Positions 10,384-24,600 of a DNA stretch of 64,000 bases are shown here, piece after piece (position 1 is the stretch's first letter; the number at the start of each line of letters is the position of its first letter). The translations under genes were made by a program, and so were the position numbers. Under the pieces are notes generated by a model that was not told the origin of the DNA, ran no database searches, and was given only the letters and a program-made list of their open reading frames with translations. The DNA is from Euclidia mi (taxonomy: Eukaryota > Arthropoda > Insecta > Lepidoptera > Erebidae): NCBI GenBank assembly GCA_944739405.2, contig OX123209.2, positions 11,426,217 to 11,490,216 of the forward strand, in the 5' to 3' direction.

Positions 10384-10395
10384 AGCACACATAAT

Positions 10396-11098
10396 TTTTC
10401 ACCTCAGCAGTGAGAACACATATTACTTAGGAGACATAGAAATGAACAGGAATAGATTGAATTCTACATAATCACTTGTTGATTTAACTCTTTTGGTGTT
10501 AAAGTACAGTCATCATCGCTAGTTTCACGCATCTTTGTAGATTATTTTATATATTAATATAATTTGACACGTTACACTATAATGTATCAGCATCAGCGAA
10601 ATTTTTATTCCCGCTACTTTTTTAAATCGCATTTTAATACCGCGTCCCTGATGTTTATTTTTCAAATGTATCACTGTAGTAATTCTAAATAAAAATGTAT
10701 TGGTTAAATACTAATTTTATACTGTTAATTAGACTTATTTTTATTAAAATCCAATAATAAATTAAACATGTAAACAATAACATATAAAAAAGTAATTTCT
10801 TTATTACAAATATCTTTTTTTTTTGCGTTGCCGTAGGTGTTTTCTTTGAGGTCGAATTCCAAAATCGAATTTCGAATTCGAAGGGGTTTGTTTTTTCACT
10901 CACTTTTTATATGCATGTGAAAGAGACAGAGCACAGTAAAATTCGAATGTTTTCAAATTTATGGCTGAACAATGTCAATTCGTGGCACTGAAGATTGAAA
11001 ATTAAAAAGCTACTTTTACTCACGCTCGAATCAAAATCGCGTTTTGTTCACTGTTGACTCGCAGCAAAAGTGGCATGTTTGAGCTGCTGAGGTGAAAA
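10396..11098. mobile_element. DNA-transposon-like repeat with 15-bp inverted ends
   Basis: TTTTCACCTCAGCAG at 10396-10410 and its exact complement at 11084-11098 bound 703 bp of AT-rich sequence with no transposase. No clear target duplication, so this is tentative. Confidence 0.45.
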
Positions 11099-11197
11099 TA
11101 CAATTTCCTGTCTGTGACTTCAAAATGTCTGTACTTTTCCGTAGTGATTTACACGATAACAAGATACAAGGATACCTTTTTAAAATGTTTGCCTGTC

Positions 11198-11345
11198 TGA
11201 TTGTCCGAGATAATCTTTGGCACCATGTAATAATTATGTACTATCTGGAACAGCTAAATCGATTTTAAATTGGACTTCCACTAATAGAGGACTTTGTAGA
11301 GCTACATATAGGCTATCATTTGACCAACTAGATGACGCTGTTCTC
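11198..11345 (+). repeat. Unclassified dispersed repeat, copy 1
   Basis: Shares about 140 bp of recognisable similarity with 44815-44935 (GAGATAATCTTTGG against GAGGTAATCTCTGG, and TAGGCTATCATTTGACC against TAGGCTGTCATTTGACC). Confidence 0.5.
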
Positions 11346-11439
11346 GATATTCCAAAAATAAACTGCGGGTTAGTAAATAAAAGACATGTAGAACAAGCAA
11401 ATTTACATTTAATTATAAATACAATTATACCTATATAAT

Positions 11440-13837
11440 ACAATCGTAAGTAGACAAATAATTAAATGACTCATTCATTTTGATCACAGATTTCGAGAAT
11501 TACAAATAACGATAGCATAGTGTAATAAAATCTAATAGTGAGCGCACTTCTTTGTCTGGGCGCTAAATGCCGACAACCGACTAGACACTGCAAATAACTA
11601 AGGGTTGACACAAAAACATTTTGCAAGTAGGTACTTCCGTCTATACAGATGACATGTATGTTTGTAAGTTCAAATTAATCTACGTGTTGTAGTAGTATTC
11701 ATTTCTAGCATTTTTATTATTAGCATTTTCGTGATTTAGGTAATGTTAATTGTTCGCGATAGGTAAGTAAGTAATAAATTAAATGCAGGTTAAAATCTAC
11801 AGTTTATTTTTCTACTTAGACATGCTTTAACGGGCAATTATTTGCAACATTTATTGTTCAACGATTTTAATTTTCGGTTGTTAATTCAGTATCATCACAA
11901 TCACCATCACTATCACTACATAGTTTAAAACAAAGTCTGTTTTCTGTCTGTCCCTGTGTACCTATGCCTAAATCTTTAAAACTAGATAATTTTGACTGAC
12001 TTGATATTTTTTTTAATAGATATAATGATACAGGAGAAAGGTTTATAATATGTATAATACATGCATAATAATATAGTAGAGAAACACTGGTAGTTTTTTA
12101 TCCTTTCCCCTTTACGAGGAAAAATTGCTTATTTACCTACGAAGTGATTTTATTTATCCTTATCCGATAAAGTACCTTAAATACATTAAACATGTAATAT
12201 AGATCAATAAGGCTCTTTACAGCATTTAATTGAAATGAATGTTTTCAAAGATATGAAAGATTTAATATGCAGGGATATACTTCGGCGACGGTGACGAGCC
12301 AGGGCGGGTCGCTAGTTTCTCGATATACCTAATTGATTCTCATCCTCACATACAAACAGATTAAGAATTGCAATGGAAAGCAACACATGGTGCTGAAAAT
12401 TTAATTTGAAATCGATGGAATCTCATGTTTACATTATTGCTGCTGTACGATGCCGACAAACAACCGTAGACTGCACATGTAGAACGCATTATTAAAAAAA
12501 TCTCGTATCTGCATAAATAATATTAGCGATAGCGCGATAGCCACACTTGCAACTTCGTACCGACGCGCGGTGTTGGTCGGGCGGACGGACCGCCTGCGAA
12601 AAAGTGGCGGGGGGACGCCGCTCTGCCCCGCACCGCACCTCATCGTTGGCCTGTCTAGACGGCCCAGTTACTTCACTATTAGATTTTATTACACTATGAC
12701 GATAGTTAACTATAGCTCGCTTCAAGCTTAAAGCTTGATTTGAATGTAGGGCGCGGATAGGACACAATATATATTTTTATATTATGCCCCGATATATCGT
12801 TATGGTCAACTACAAAAGTCGATTCACATCTTAAATGTTTGATAAATGTATTATGAATCCTTGATTATTATTTTAAATTTATAAATTATGATTCTTTGTC
12901 TAAAATTTTATTGAGAATAATGATTATTTGGAACGATTAAACCATAAAAATCACCTAAATGTATATGGACTTAAGTAGCTGACGTTTCCATAGTTAATGT
13001 CTACTTCAAACTCTGATCAAGGCAAAGATAGATACAACAAGCCGTATACTTATTGTAAATTATGCTTAAAAATAAAGAAGATAATTTATGTTCTAGAAAA
13101 TAAATGATAAAACGTGTCCATACCTCAAATAAAGAAAAAAATTGTCACTTCACATAAAAATAATTTTATTCTTAACATGTGAGAAGCTTTATTTTTATTA
13201 ATAAAATTCTTCTAAAGGTATTGGAAAGGAGGTAAGTACTCGTAAATGAACAAATTTTGCTGTTGGGCATTACCAATTGATTTTCTTTCTGCGATTTGTT
13301 GAAGTTGGCTTTACTTTCAGAGCGTGCTGTATTATCTTTTTTATTCTTGATCTGAGACAGTCCAGTTAGACGAAATATGCGCATCTATAATGGCCTACTT
13401 GAAATCGTGCATTAAGTTTAAAACAATATTTACAAAGCTTAAATATCACTGTCTATCTTAATAAAGCCAATTAATTAACTAAAACTAAAAGCATTAGTAA
13501 TTTATATCTGTTGCTAGCATGAAAAATAAAATTAGTAAAAAATTAAGAAGTGAGAGAATGATTTCAAAGAAATCAATTTATATGTTTCTAGGAAGTTAAA
13601 TTTTCTGAATGAATAGATAAAATCACTTTAAAGTTAAAATGCTGCATTTTAAGTTAGATATTAGTAATAAAAGGCGTAAAAGCAATAAAACATACGTACA
13701 TTCAATAAATACATTGAAATCATACACACTTAAGTCACTTAGTTTCGAGATCGCAAGTACAACTCAAGAATGTATAATTATTTTCTATCAGTGAAGTCGG
13801 TTTTAGGCAAATTTGGATTTTTCTTTGTAAAAAAGGC
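11440..13837. other. Long AT-rich interval with one GC-rich patch
   Basis: No supported gene. A GC- and CpG-rich patch at about 12550-12655 stands out from its surroundings and could be promoter-like. The frames there have no recognisable protein. The remainder is AT-rich. Confidence 0.35.
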
Positions 13838-14096
13838 GGCGATAGGCTAGACAGAATAACAGAAATCTCAGATTCAAAACCCAGAGCGCCCAACAAGTAA
13901 AATGCATGTAAAATATTTAATTATCGCCTGCTAAACGGTGAAGGAAAACATCGTGAGTAAAACTGCATTTCTGAGAGTTCTACACTATTTTCGTAAGATA
14001 CGTGAAGTCTGCCAACCCGCACTTGGTCAGTGTGATGGACCATAGAATGGTCTCACAGTGCTAAAAGGCTTATGCCTAGCAGTGGGACAGTTTATT
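13838..14096 (+). mobile_element. tRNA-derived SINE, family 2b
   Basis: A degraded head (GGCGGCGATAGGCTAG) is followed by the family body: TCGCCTGCTAAACGGTG, GAAGTCTGCCAACCCGCAC and TAGCAGTGGGACAG. Related copies lie at 16107, 45236 and, split, at 49795. It ends 20 bp from the vezatin stop codon. Confidence 0.6.
14091..14096 (-). promoter_or_regulatory. Possible vezatin polyadenylation signal
   Basis: AATAAA on the minus strand, about 20 nt after the vezatin stop. It falls at the edge of the SINE, so the signal may be repeat-derived. Other signals further downstream are possible. Confidence 0.35.
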
Positions 14097-14116
14097 TACA
14101 GATCTGATAACAATAT

Positions 14117-15676
14117 TTATGCGTCTTCATCATTCCCGCTGTCCGTTGACAATTCACCATCACCGATAAAAACCTCTTCTTGCGGCACATTTATTTTTCT
14201 ACTAAGCTGTAAAACGGATGCCATTGCCATGCCAGTACCGAAACTATACTCTATGGGCTTCAAACTTTCGTCTGCATTATCTGTGGCATTATCGCTCTCT
14301 TGTCTATGATTTGACGGCGAACCATAGACAGGTCTGCGACTCGGGTAATTCTTTTTTCTAACAACGCGGTGGCGACGGACATCGTTCAATAATGCCTGTC
14401 GCTTTTCTTTATAATATTCGACGTCAGATTCTGATGACGAAGAAGGTGTTAATTCTAAGTCTTTTTTAGAGAATTTAATTTCATTATTTATAGTTTCGTT
14501 GACTGTTTTATTTGCTGGGCCTGGCTCTACATCGCTTAGGCAGTCGGACATCCCGCTTGAATCCAAATCTTTATACGAAGATCTTTCAGATTTAAATAAT
14601 TTACACCATTTAGTTATACAGTAATGATTATTTGTATTTACAGTTAAAAGTTTACTCTTCACGTTAAGTTTAGCGTTAGCCTCGAATACATCCCCACTTA
14701 TATCACTCTCTGTACCATATTTCGCGATTTTTAATCTATATTTCCTATTCTTATTTTTACGCCTTAATTTCTTAGTGCTGTTACTTAAATTAGGTTTTTT
14801 TGGTGCTGTCTTATTTATTTTCTTAATGTAACCTCTTCTTTCTATGAATTCGTCTAAATTTATTTGCCTTGGGAATTCGGGAATATCTTTTAATTCAGGC
14901 ATAGTTTTCGCTAAAGCTTGCCTCTCTCTTTCCCTCATAACGTCTTCCCGCTTCCCTAATTTTCTTTTTAATTCATTAAAAACAATTTTAGAAGTTTCTC
15001 TCTCTTTTCTTCCAGGCGCGGTAGTTAAATCCACAGCAGGCTGAATGGCATCATCATCGTCTGTTCTCACGAAATAAAAAACTTCGTCTTTACTCTCTGG
15101 CACCCGGTCTTCTATTTTCAAAATTGCCGCGTTTTCAACTGTCAAATCTTCCTCTTTTTCTTCAACAATTTCTTTTTCGTGTTTATTTTGTATCTTTTTC
15201 AACCTCAATTGCGAATTTTGTATTGTTTTCAAACATTTTGTTAAACCTTCAATAATATTATCGATATCTTTATTCAGAATATCCAAATCTATTTCTTGGT
15301 TGTTCATTGCGCACGAATCTAGGAATACATCTAAACTATTGCATTTATTTGAAGTTAATTTGATATCTAGACACGTTTTAGCTATGCCTGTATGCACATC
15401 TGAGTATATCCAATGATTATTGAACGCAGAACCTAACTTTTTAATATCATTATCTTTGTTAGCGGAGTTTTTCAGTAGGCGATACATTCTTTCTAGAGAT
15501 TCTAGGTTTTGTTTGAATTCTTCCGTGAGGTGGGGTATGACAGTGTAATGTATCCAATAGATTCGTTCGTTGTAATTCTTGTAAAGTTTTTGAGCGGTAG
15601 GCGATGGTACATAGTGCGCCATTGCAAGGTGTTTTAGGAAAGTTGACTGGACCACTAGAAATGCATGGTGGATTTT
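14117..15676 (-). CDS. Vezatin, last exon
   Basis: The acceptor TTTCTCTTTCCAG precedes AAA ATC CAC; 519 codons follow, then TAA. It carries the coiled-coil-rich cytoplasmic half, with Lys/Glu-rich stretches, the DEVFYFVRTDDDD segment and the acidic C-terminus (STDSGNDEDA). The frame runs uninterrupted across a large single exon. Confidence 0.85.
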   Translation of the reverse strand, partial: KIHHAFLVVQSTFLKHLAMAHYVPSPTAQKLYKNYNERIYWIHYTVIPHLTEEFKQNLESLERMYRLLKNSANKDNDIKKLGSAFNNHWIYSDVHTGIAKTCLDIKLTSNKCNSLDVFLDSCAMNNQEIDLDILNKDIDNIIEGLTKCLKTIQNSQLRLKKIQNKHEKEIVEEKEEDLTVENAAILKIEDRVPESKDEVFYFVRTDDDDAIQPAVDLTTAPGRKERETSKIVFNELKRKLGKREDVMRERERQALAKTMPELKDIPEFPRQINLDEFIERRGYIKKINKTAPKKPNLSNSTKKLRRKNKNRKYRLKIAKYGTESDISGDVFEANAKLNVKSKLLTVNTNNHYCITKWCKLFKSERSSYKDLDSSGMSDCLSDVEPGPANKTVNETINNEIKFSKKDLELTPSSSSESDVEYYKEKRQALLNDVRRHRVVRKKNYPSRRPVYGSPSNHRQESDNATDNADESLKPIEYSFGTGMAMASVLQLSRKINVPQEEVFIGDGELSTDSGNDEDA

Positions 15677-18600
15677 CTGGAAAGAGAAATATTTGGTTTT
15701 AATTTAAAGGTTTGGACACGTGGAGCCAATGAGTGAAGAAAGAATGACGAATCAGATCTATAAGGCAAATGTGTGTGGGCAAGTCGGTCGCGGCAAACCT
15801 CGTCGGACATCCCTCGACCAAATTGGGGACGTTCTAAAAAACGGCATGGTCCGAATTACCCGAAACCGGCGAGCATGTATGAAAAGAGTAATGAGTGTAG
15901 AGGAAGCGTGTGAGGTTTGTAAGGATAGAAGCAAGTGGGTTCTGTTGTCTCTGCCTACCCCGACGGGAAAAAGGCGTGAGTTTATGTATGTATGTATGAA
16001 TGTAATTTTTACTACTTTGCCCATTCTATGAAGAGCTCTTAGAATCATGAAAAAAAATCTTCATTCAAGTCCCGGCAATTCAGTAAAACTTAAAAATACG
16101 GCATGAAGGCAGCAATAGCTCAGTGGATAGCCTAGCAGAGATACTGAAAGACTGCTACGCAGAGCTTCTCGGGTTCGAATCCTTGACGTACACCACTGAC
16201 TTTTCCAAGTTATGTGCATATCAAAATTGTTAATTATAGATTGCTTAATATGGTGAAGGAATACAATGTTCTCGAAAGACATGTGAAGTCTGTCACCCCG
16301 CACTTGGCCAGTGTGGTGGACTATGACCTTACCCTTCTCATAGTGAGAAGAGGCCCGTGGCCAGCAGTAGGACAGTATACAGGATGTCACAAGACCATCA
16401 CCAAGCCGAAGTCTACTCGTTTTGGACATCATGCCAAGTCATACTAAGCAAAAATAATGCCTGGGAAACGACTTTATTTTTAAGTATTCACTTTTTCAAA
16501 GCCGCTATAAAAAATACGCGCGTGCAATTTTCGAAATACCTACTAATCTAAATAAAAAATAGAACAGATTGGCGGGGTAAATACATCGATTTTGTACCTA
16601 ATTACAAAAATTCCATAGTAACTTTGACCCTCAATATCTCCTGAACCAGTAATTTCCCAGGTATGGTGCCGAAGTATAAAATGTTCGTAATGATTGGTAT
16701 GATATGGGGTTTCAGTTTTTGTTAAGGGTCTTTTACACCTTGTATTTATTTATTTAGGATAACCAGTAGTTGTTACATTGTAATAAATGATAAAAAAAAA
16801 CAGAATTAATAAGATAAAAACTAAATGTACAACATTTTAAGGTGTCACAACAAGCAAAAAGCTTCAAAACCCACTAGTTGTATTGGTATAGGACAGTAGG
16901 TATATACAGGGTATGTATAAAATGATGGTCAAAAATACTCACCATAAGATTATCATCAGGCTCCCTACTAACAGCATCCCAAGCCACATCGGCTTGCAGC
17001 CACGGCGCATTCCCCAAGATGGCGGACGACGCCCTAGAGAGAAGCACGGCCAGAGAGCTCTGCTGACGACACAGCAGGGTGTGGGTTGAGTCTATTACTG
17101 ATACTAGAGAACCGCTGGGAAAGAAAAAGAAATAATTGAGTTATGTTCTGGTACAGTGGTTTCTAAAGTTAGTGGTTTTTATAGTAATAAGCGGCAAATG
17201 AGCAGAAGGATCGCCTGATGGTGAGCGGATTACCACAGGAGTCACAAGTGCGTTGCCGCCCCTTGGGGTTGTGAAAAGGGATAGGAGGAGGAGTGGGATG
17301 AGGGAGAAGGAATAGGGGATGGAAGCAAAGACTCCAAATTGTGTTTCTATTTGATATTGGGTTTTACTTTTAATTTGAATATGTTTGAATGTGTATTGTA
17401 TTTAATTACTCTAAAAATTTTATGTGACTGCCTCCTTGGTCTCGCGGCATAAATGGGCGCGTGGGATTAGGAGGTCTCGGGTTCGATTCCCGGGTCGGGC
17501 AAAGCGTTATTGGGTTTTCCGTAAGGAAATTTTCAATAGCAGCACGGAGTCTGGTAATGTGCCCGGTACGGCAATCGGCTCGCCCCCTATTAGGTACGTG
17601 GGACCTAAAAAATTAATGGCGAAATGTGGGTGTAATATTACACCTCTGCCTACCCCTTCGGGGATCCAGGCGTGAGTATATAAAAAAAATGTGAATTTAA
17701 AATTAATTTGCTCGCCACATGCGGCAGAATGTCGTATTAAACTTAAGCCCGCAATCTGTATATGAATGTTCTAGAAAATAAACTTAATCCTAAGGTTGCC
17801 TGGAAGAGATCGCCCTAGATAAGGTCGCCGATTGTACATAATCGTAGTTTTAAGTCACTTTACAAAATATGTACTGTACAATGTTATGTTGGTGTACAAT
17901 AAAGCGTATCTATCTATATATCTTAATATTATGATTATTCTACAAATTTCTTTATCATACTGATTTTCGCAGTTCTCTAATGGACATAGGTCTTAACCGC
18001 TCCGTCGTTTCGCGTAGGTACCTAAAAAATCCCAAGTGCTTACGGCTCAACGCGTCGCGAGCACTTGACGGGCGAGCTCAATAAATCAGTCATTGTTTAT
18101 TCGTTTGTTGCGTGAGGGTGTTGAAGTTATGTTTTTGTTCAAGTTAATGAATTATTCTTTCATATGATCCCAAATACACTACGTTTGAATGAAGTGTGTA
18201 CTTTTTGCGAGGGGCCGAACCAGATGCTATGTAAACAATTACGACTTAGTCGAAAAAATTGATTATCGTGATAACAATACGAGTTTTACCTTGGTTCCTT
18301 TTACTTTGTTATATACCTGGTAATATTATCTTAACAAATATATAAAATTATAGCAATACTTGCTTGAAAAATTATTTAGATATTAGCATGTGATAAAAAT
18401 ATTATTTCGCTGACTTTGTATTTTGCGCGCGGGCGTAATTATGGATTAAAAACATCATTGTAAACAAATATTATAATTATATAAGATACTTTTATGTTTT
18501 TATTGTAAATAAACGAATGAATTATTAAGTTACAGCAAAAAAAGTAATACATATTGTGTATTACTTTAATTTAAGAGATTTTTACAAACAATTGTCGAAA

Positions 18601-21600
18601 AAAACGGCATTTCTTTTTTATTGAATGTAAATACATAATGTATGTTGATAAGGTTACATTTATGCTCTGTGTTATTTTTTTATTATGAGTATATAAATAA
18701 ACCTATCATATGATGTATAATACTCATATTTTTCATGAGATATTGATTATCGAACAATTTTGCGGATATTCAGGTTATTTTTAGCGGGAAAAAGTAAACA
18801 ACTGTGCACATTCCAGTAAGAGTAATTCTTATCGGATTCTTATCGGAAATGGTTCTTTTGCTTGGAAATCTAATTGGTAAGAAACTTATGTAGGTTTGAA
18901 TCAGATATATAACATAAAAAGGTATTTAAAAAAATAAAATACGGAAATAGGCGGCAATTAACAATCAATTCTTTGTTTTATTTTTTTATGTTTAAAATTA
19001 AAATGTTTCTTTTAATTATATTTATTTCCTCTAAAAGTTAATTAAATAACCTTTCTAACCGTGTATAATACTTATATACCTCCCTTAATAAAAAAACGAC
19101 GAGAAAAAGGAATATGTCAGAAATATAAAATCGCGCTCAAAAATGGCGGGAAAATATTTCTAATTTTCACTTTATACTGCCCTTGCGTGGACTACATGTA
19201 TATTATTTGGTGTTATTTGGTATCATTCGAAAGCTCATTTCATTACGCGTCTACTGATATAGATATAGCGCAATCCGTTAAGTTTTAATAAAACGAACAT
19301 TAGTTACTTGTGCGCAGTCTACGGCAGGGACTTTTGTCCCTTGGAGCAAACAACGGATTTGGAAAAAAGGGTGTTTTGTCCCTTGAAACAACGGAGCGGA
19401 TAATAACATTGTCAGTATAAGTCATTATCGCCCTAGCGTTATCCCGGTTGCATCCAAGACTTACACGCCTTGGAGCCCGAGGTCCGCTTACTGGTCTAAC
19501 CAGATATGACAGAATATCAACTTTTCCACAGAGCGACTGTCTGTCTGAGCTCCGCAACCCAAAGGGATAGCGATATTCCATGGTTTAGACCAGAATCAGT
19601 TTATTTGAGGGTACTGAGTCAGTATAAGTATTTGGACTATATGTATATGACGCTATCACAGATTAGTTCAATTAAAATTTTATGTCGAATTTTCCATCTC
19701 TTCCCAGAGTCTCTAATTTCTTCCTATTTTTTTACTGTGTATACATAATAATATCAAGGGATGAAAATTATTATATTAAGTTTTATCAATGCTTGTCTGG
19801 CAGAAATCGCATTTTGCGAACTGCCCTAGTACCAAGTAAGTCAATTTTAATCATTGTAAATAATTATATAAATAGGCTCACGCCTGCTTCCCAGAGGGGT
19901 AGGCAGAGACTACGGAACGCCATTTGCAATTATCAAATTCCTCATGCATGCTCTTCTGTTCAGGGTACTTCTAACCTGTCCTGTTTTTAGGATGTCTCCA
20001 ATCTGGTCAGAGAACGTTGCCCTAAGTCTTCCCCTTCGTCCTGTCCCATTCACACTTGCCTTATATATTTGCTTGGTCAGTCTTTCGTCATCCATCCTCT
20101 CCATGTGCCCTAACCACCTTAGCATACCTTTCTCGATGCTTGTCACATCATGTTCAATCATTGTATTTTGTTTATTGGTGTAATATAATGGTTTGTCCCA
20201 CTCATCCCGCTTATACTACGTACAAAATACTCACAGCTGAGCATGCAATGCGTGGTACTCCTTGAGGCAGGCGGCGGCGCGTCGTGCCAGCGCTAGGTAG
20301 TCTCTCATGACTCGCAGTAACGATGGCAAGGAGCCTCCGCATTGAGAGCGGTGAAGCCAGCGGACTAGGAGAGGCACGCTTGCGTACGCTGATAGGTTGA
20401 GTATTGTGGAGCAGTGTATGCTGGAATATAGAATATTCTATGTTTTTAAGAAGTATTTATATATATATTTATAGTGACACGCCTGTATCCCCGAAGAGGG
20501 AGGCAGAGGTGTAAATATTACACCCACATTGCACCATGAATTTTTAGGTCCCACGTAATAGGGGGCGAGCCTATTGCCGTACCGGGCACATTACCAGAGT
20601 CCGTGCTGTTACTGAGAATTTCCTAACGAATTCAAGAAGAAGAAGTAGGTAATTAAGAAGTCCAAATTTTTGCAAAATTATTTTGGCCATTTTTTGTAGC
20701 CTAGCCATGAAAGTAGACATAAGAATCGGCTGACAGCTGACTGTTTAATATTTGTTACGTAAAAATCAGCGTATAAAAGAAAATAATACGTAGACTGCCC
20801 GAATAGCGCGGACGACTATATAAGTGGATAACAGTACTGCCCCATTATCATGATTATAATATTACGAATTTTTCTACAGCACTTCCATCGTTAAATGAAG
20901 TCCTATGGGGCATTTTTCTTTTATCAAAATTATTAAGAGCGTATACGCCTCGAGCGGCGGCTCGAGTTTAGGTTTTTATAGTACCGCGGTCGCCCGCACA
21001 CCGCGCATGCGAGACCCGGCGCACTGTGACGGTATCGCGTGGAATAATAATCTTGATCCTTCTTGCCATACATGAACAGTATTCGTTTATGTAATACGTC
21101 GATTATGATATGAAAGTATTCAAATTAATTATTTTCAATGCACATGCATTTAAAGGTATCAAATAAAGATAGATATTACATATTTGTTTAGTAGGATGAT
21201 GTTCCTCAGGATAACAACGACTATTTATAATAATTTGGCGCAGTTTTATTATATGATAGAAATAATTTATAATTGTCATCTACATAATTGTTACATTTCA
21301 AATATACATCTATTTTGTTATTAATGCATGAACATCCACGAATGACACTAAATACAAAACCAAAACAGTCGGGTAAAAGAAAATACTTAATTAAAAGAAA
21401 GAAAAAAATATACAATATGTTGATTTGTATTTACAAAATATTGTAATTATACAATACATATTCACCTAAAATTATTTCACACAGTGTGCGATGATATAAA
21501 TCCTTCTTTTTATAAAATTTTACATAGATAAGGCCAATTCTCGTATTTTATATGACATTGAAATTATATTTTGAACGAAATGAGATTAGATTTTAAATTG

Positions 21601-24600
21601 ACTCAGAATTGGTATTCTTCTAATTTAAATGTCATTAGCGGGAGTGTAAGCGACTGCCACGCCGAAGGTCGCGGGTTCGATTCCCGCTCAAGTCAAACAT
21701 TTGTGTGCATGAACATGAATGTTTGTCTTGGTCTGGGTGTTTCTATGTATAATATGTATGTATTTACAAAAAAAAGTATATATGTATGTTTATCCATTAT
21801 CTAGTACCCATAGTACAAGCTCTGCTTAGTTTGGGACTAGATGGTGTTGTGTGAATGTGGTAGAATATTATATATTATATTATATATATTATATTAGCAT
21901 CTAGAGTCCGTGTCACGAGAACATAGACATTTTGTAAACAAAGAATTTTTACTAAGTGACTTAGCGATAGTTCTGTCAAAAACAAATGATTTCAAATCAA
22001 TGAGCGCAACGGTATAGGTCGGGTTCACGAAAGATGACCACTGCGCAGAAATCATTTTTTAGGTCTTTTACGCATTCCCTAAATGCGTCAAGAATGGAGC
22101 CACGCCATTGGTGCACGAATGTACATATGCGCGACGGCCGCCATTTCTGGTCAACTTTCGTGAACCGACCTATACATAGATACGTGTCATTGGAAACTAA
22201 TATGTCAATGGATCGGGTTTTTATCGATATTATGCGCTGTCAACCGGATCTTTTAATGTTTTGAGGTACTGACGCCTAGAGTGTCAACATTTGGCGTTAG
22301 TTTATTGAAATGATACATTCTTGGGCTTTACCTTTATAACATCTTTTTATCAGAGGACAAAATTATTTTTTTAGTTATCAGGAAGGAGTTGGTGTTAAGT
22401 TAAATACAAGTTTATAGGATTGCAACGCTCTTCTCGCTGCCGGCATCTCGAAAAAGCGCGTGCAGAATATCAGATGGCAGAAAATTATTTATACCTAAAA
22501 AAGAAATTGCGTTTTCAGACTACCGTAACGTTTAATGGTTTTTGTTTAAGTTCATTCTGACGATTTCATTCACAGACAACGTAAAATCTCTATGCCTAGA
22601 AATGTTTATGCAATGTATTAGCTAGTTATCTGTTATATTATTCATTGTTGGTCAATAATTTAATATTTTAGAATAGATATGCTACTTTGAGCAATATTAT
22701 TTATTGCGTAGTGATTTTTTAAAAATCGTGTCAATAATAAAGTAACATGTATGTACCTACTCTATAATTAACATACATGTTACTCTATTTTTCATTAATT
22801 TACAGATTATTACGTGTAAAACAACAAAATATCGGCCAATTTATGAACATTCGACCACTAAAACACAAAATCAAATATATTTATTTCAGTAAAATTTAAC
22901 AATATAAATTTAAAAACATAGTGGCATAATTAGGCATTGAAAAAAAAAAGACTGTTCAAAAGCATAAAATCTAAAACGCAGCTGTTCGAAAAAAGGTTGT
23001 GAAGCTCTGAATATTTGTTTACAAAAAGTCTATCTTCTCGTGGCACCAAATATAATTTGACTTCTATTGTTCTCACTGACGTTGACACATTGTTTAATTA
23101 ACAACAGGCAGCGATAGCCTACTAGAGATACCAACGGACTGCTATGCAGAAGGTATCGGGTTCGAATCCACGGTATGCTAGAACGATGATGATGACATTG
23201 TTCAATTAACGATCTAGTCACGATAACATTCCAATATCAGTTTATTTAGGAGAATACCATTTGTGACATGAGTATGACACTGACATTAGATCGAAACTGC
23301 ATTTTGAACAAATATAGTTAGAAGAATTGAGTCAAAATAAACTGTTAACTGGTGCAGAATAAGACTGCACAGTAGGTAGGTGGGCTTGTGTGTGTTAGGT
23401 ACCTGCAATGCGAGCTCGTGGGGATCAGCTGAGCTGCGGCGGTTTGTAAGATAATATTCGATTCAAGTGTGCTTTTAATTGCATTGCATAGTACGTTTTA
23501 GGTAAATACCTATTACATTGGTATCATGCTAAAGACGGCGCGTCCTAGCTTAAAAATAACCATAATTTTGCCCCCATTAAGAACCTCATACATGGGCTCT
23601 GTAAATTCATCGGTCGGTCACCCATCCATACTATGACCGTGATGTCAATTACTTTACCTTAACTTATGTAGTTTGTACGAAAATAAACCTGCGATAAAGA
23701 CTCTGCAAGCCAATCCCATGGTCACCCATCAAAGATCAAATGCGTCTAACTACTGTACCTGTTTATACTGTATATTGCCACTTGATTTTTGCAGCAAGGT
23801 ATTATATCTAACGGTCCGTTTCTGTCAGTCTCGCCCAGCCCCTAGTTGACCGCGCTACTATACTAACCAGTAACCACTAGACTCCAGATGTCTCGACTAA
23901 CACACTAGTTTAATACGTAATACATAAATAAAGTTAAGTACATCAACTTTTCATATTTATAAAAAAAATACGTTGAGAAAAAAATAAGGATCAAGAAGCT
24001 TTAGCCGCGCTATAAACGTTTTGGAATGCAATATTTACGTAAAATCATAGTAAAAATAGAATAGTAGGTTAGCTAAGGCCGCTCGGCGAGTTAATTGCCT
24101 ACTCTTGCGTTGACGCACGGGTTGTCACTTGTTTACACCGCGGCGCCGGTTTTGTCGGCGCTCGCGCTTTTTCGCCGCTTTTTTAAGTGATCGAGCTTAA
24201 ATACTTCACAATTGAATCTTTAATTTTTTTTTTTCGAATACCTACTGACTACCTAAGCGTTATATAACTATCTAAATGCCTTTTTTAATGATAAAAAGTA
24301 ACAAGTTAAATTTACTGATGTTTAACACATTGTATATTATTAATAACGTTTATTACAAAACAGAATGTATATAAACAATTCAAGCGGGCGAGCAGTGTAG
24401 TACCTACATGAATGCGCTCGATCAGACGCGCGGCGCATCCCGTACTGAATCCGCGCCGAGCTTGCCGCGCTCGTGAGATTGTGGGCGTGAAAAGTGCGTG
24501 CGTACACGGCGCCGGCGACTCACGCGTACATTCAAACCAGCGCGGCGGCGCGGCGGCAGATTTGTATGAAGCTATCCTACTATTCTGTTTCTACTATGGT

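Noticed and set aside
12434..12767. Two overlapping minus-strand frames in a GC-rich patch
   Set aside because: No domain or splice support; stop-poor because GC-rich.
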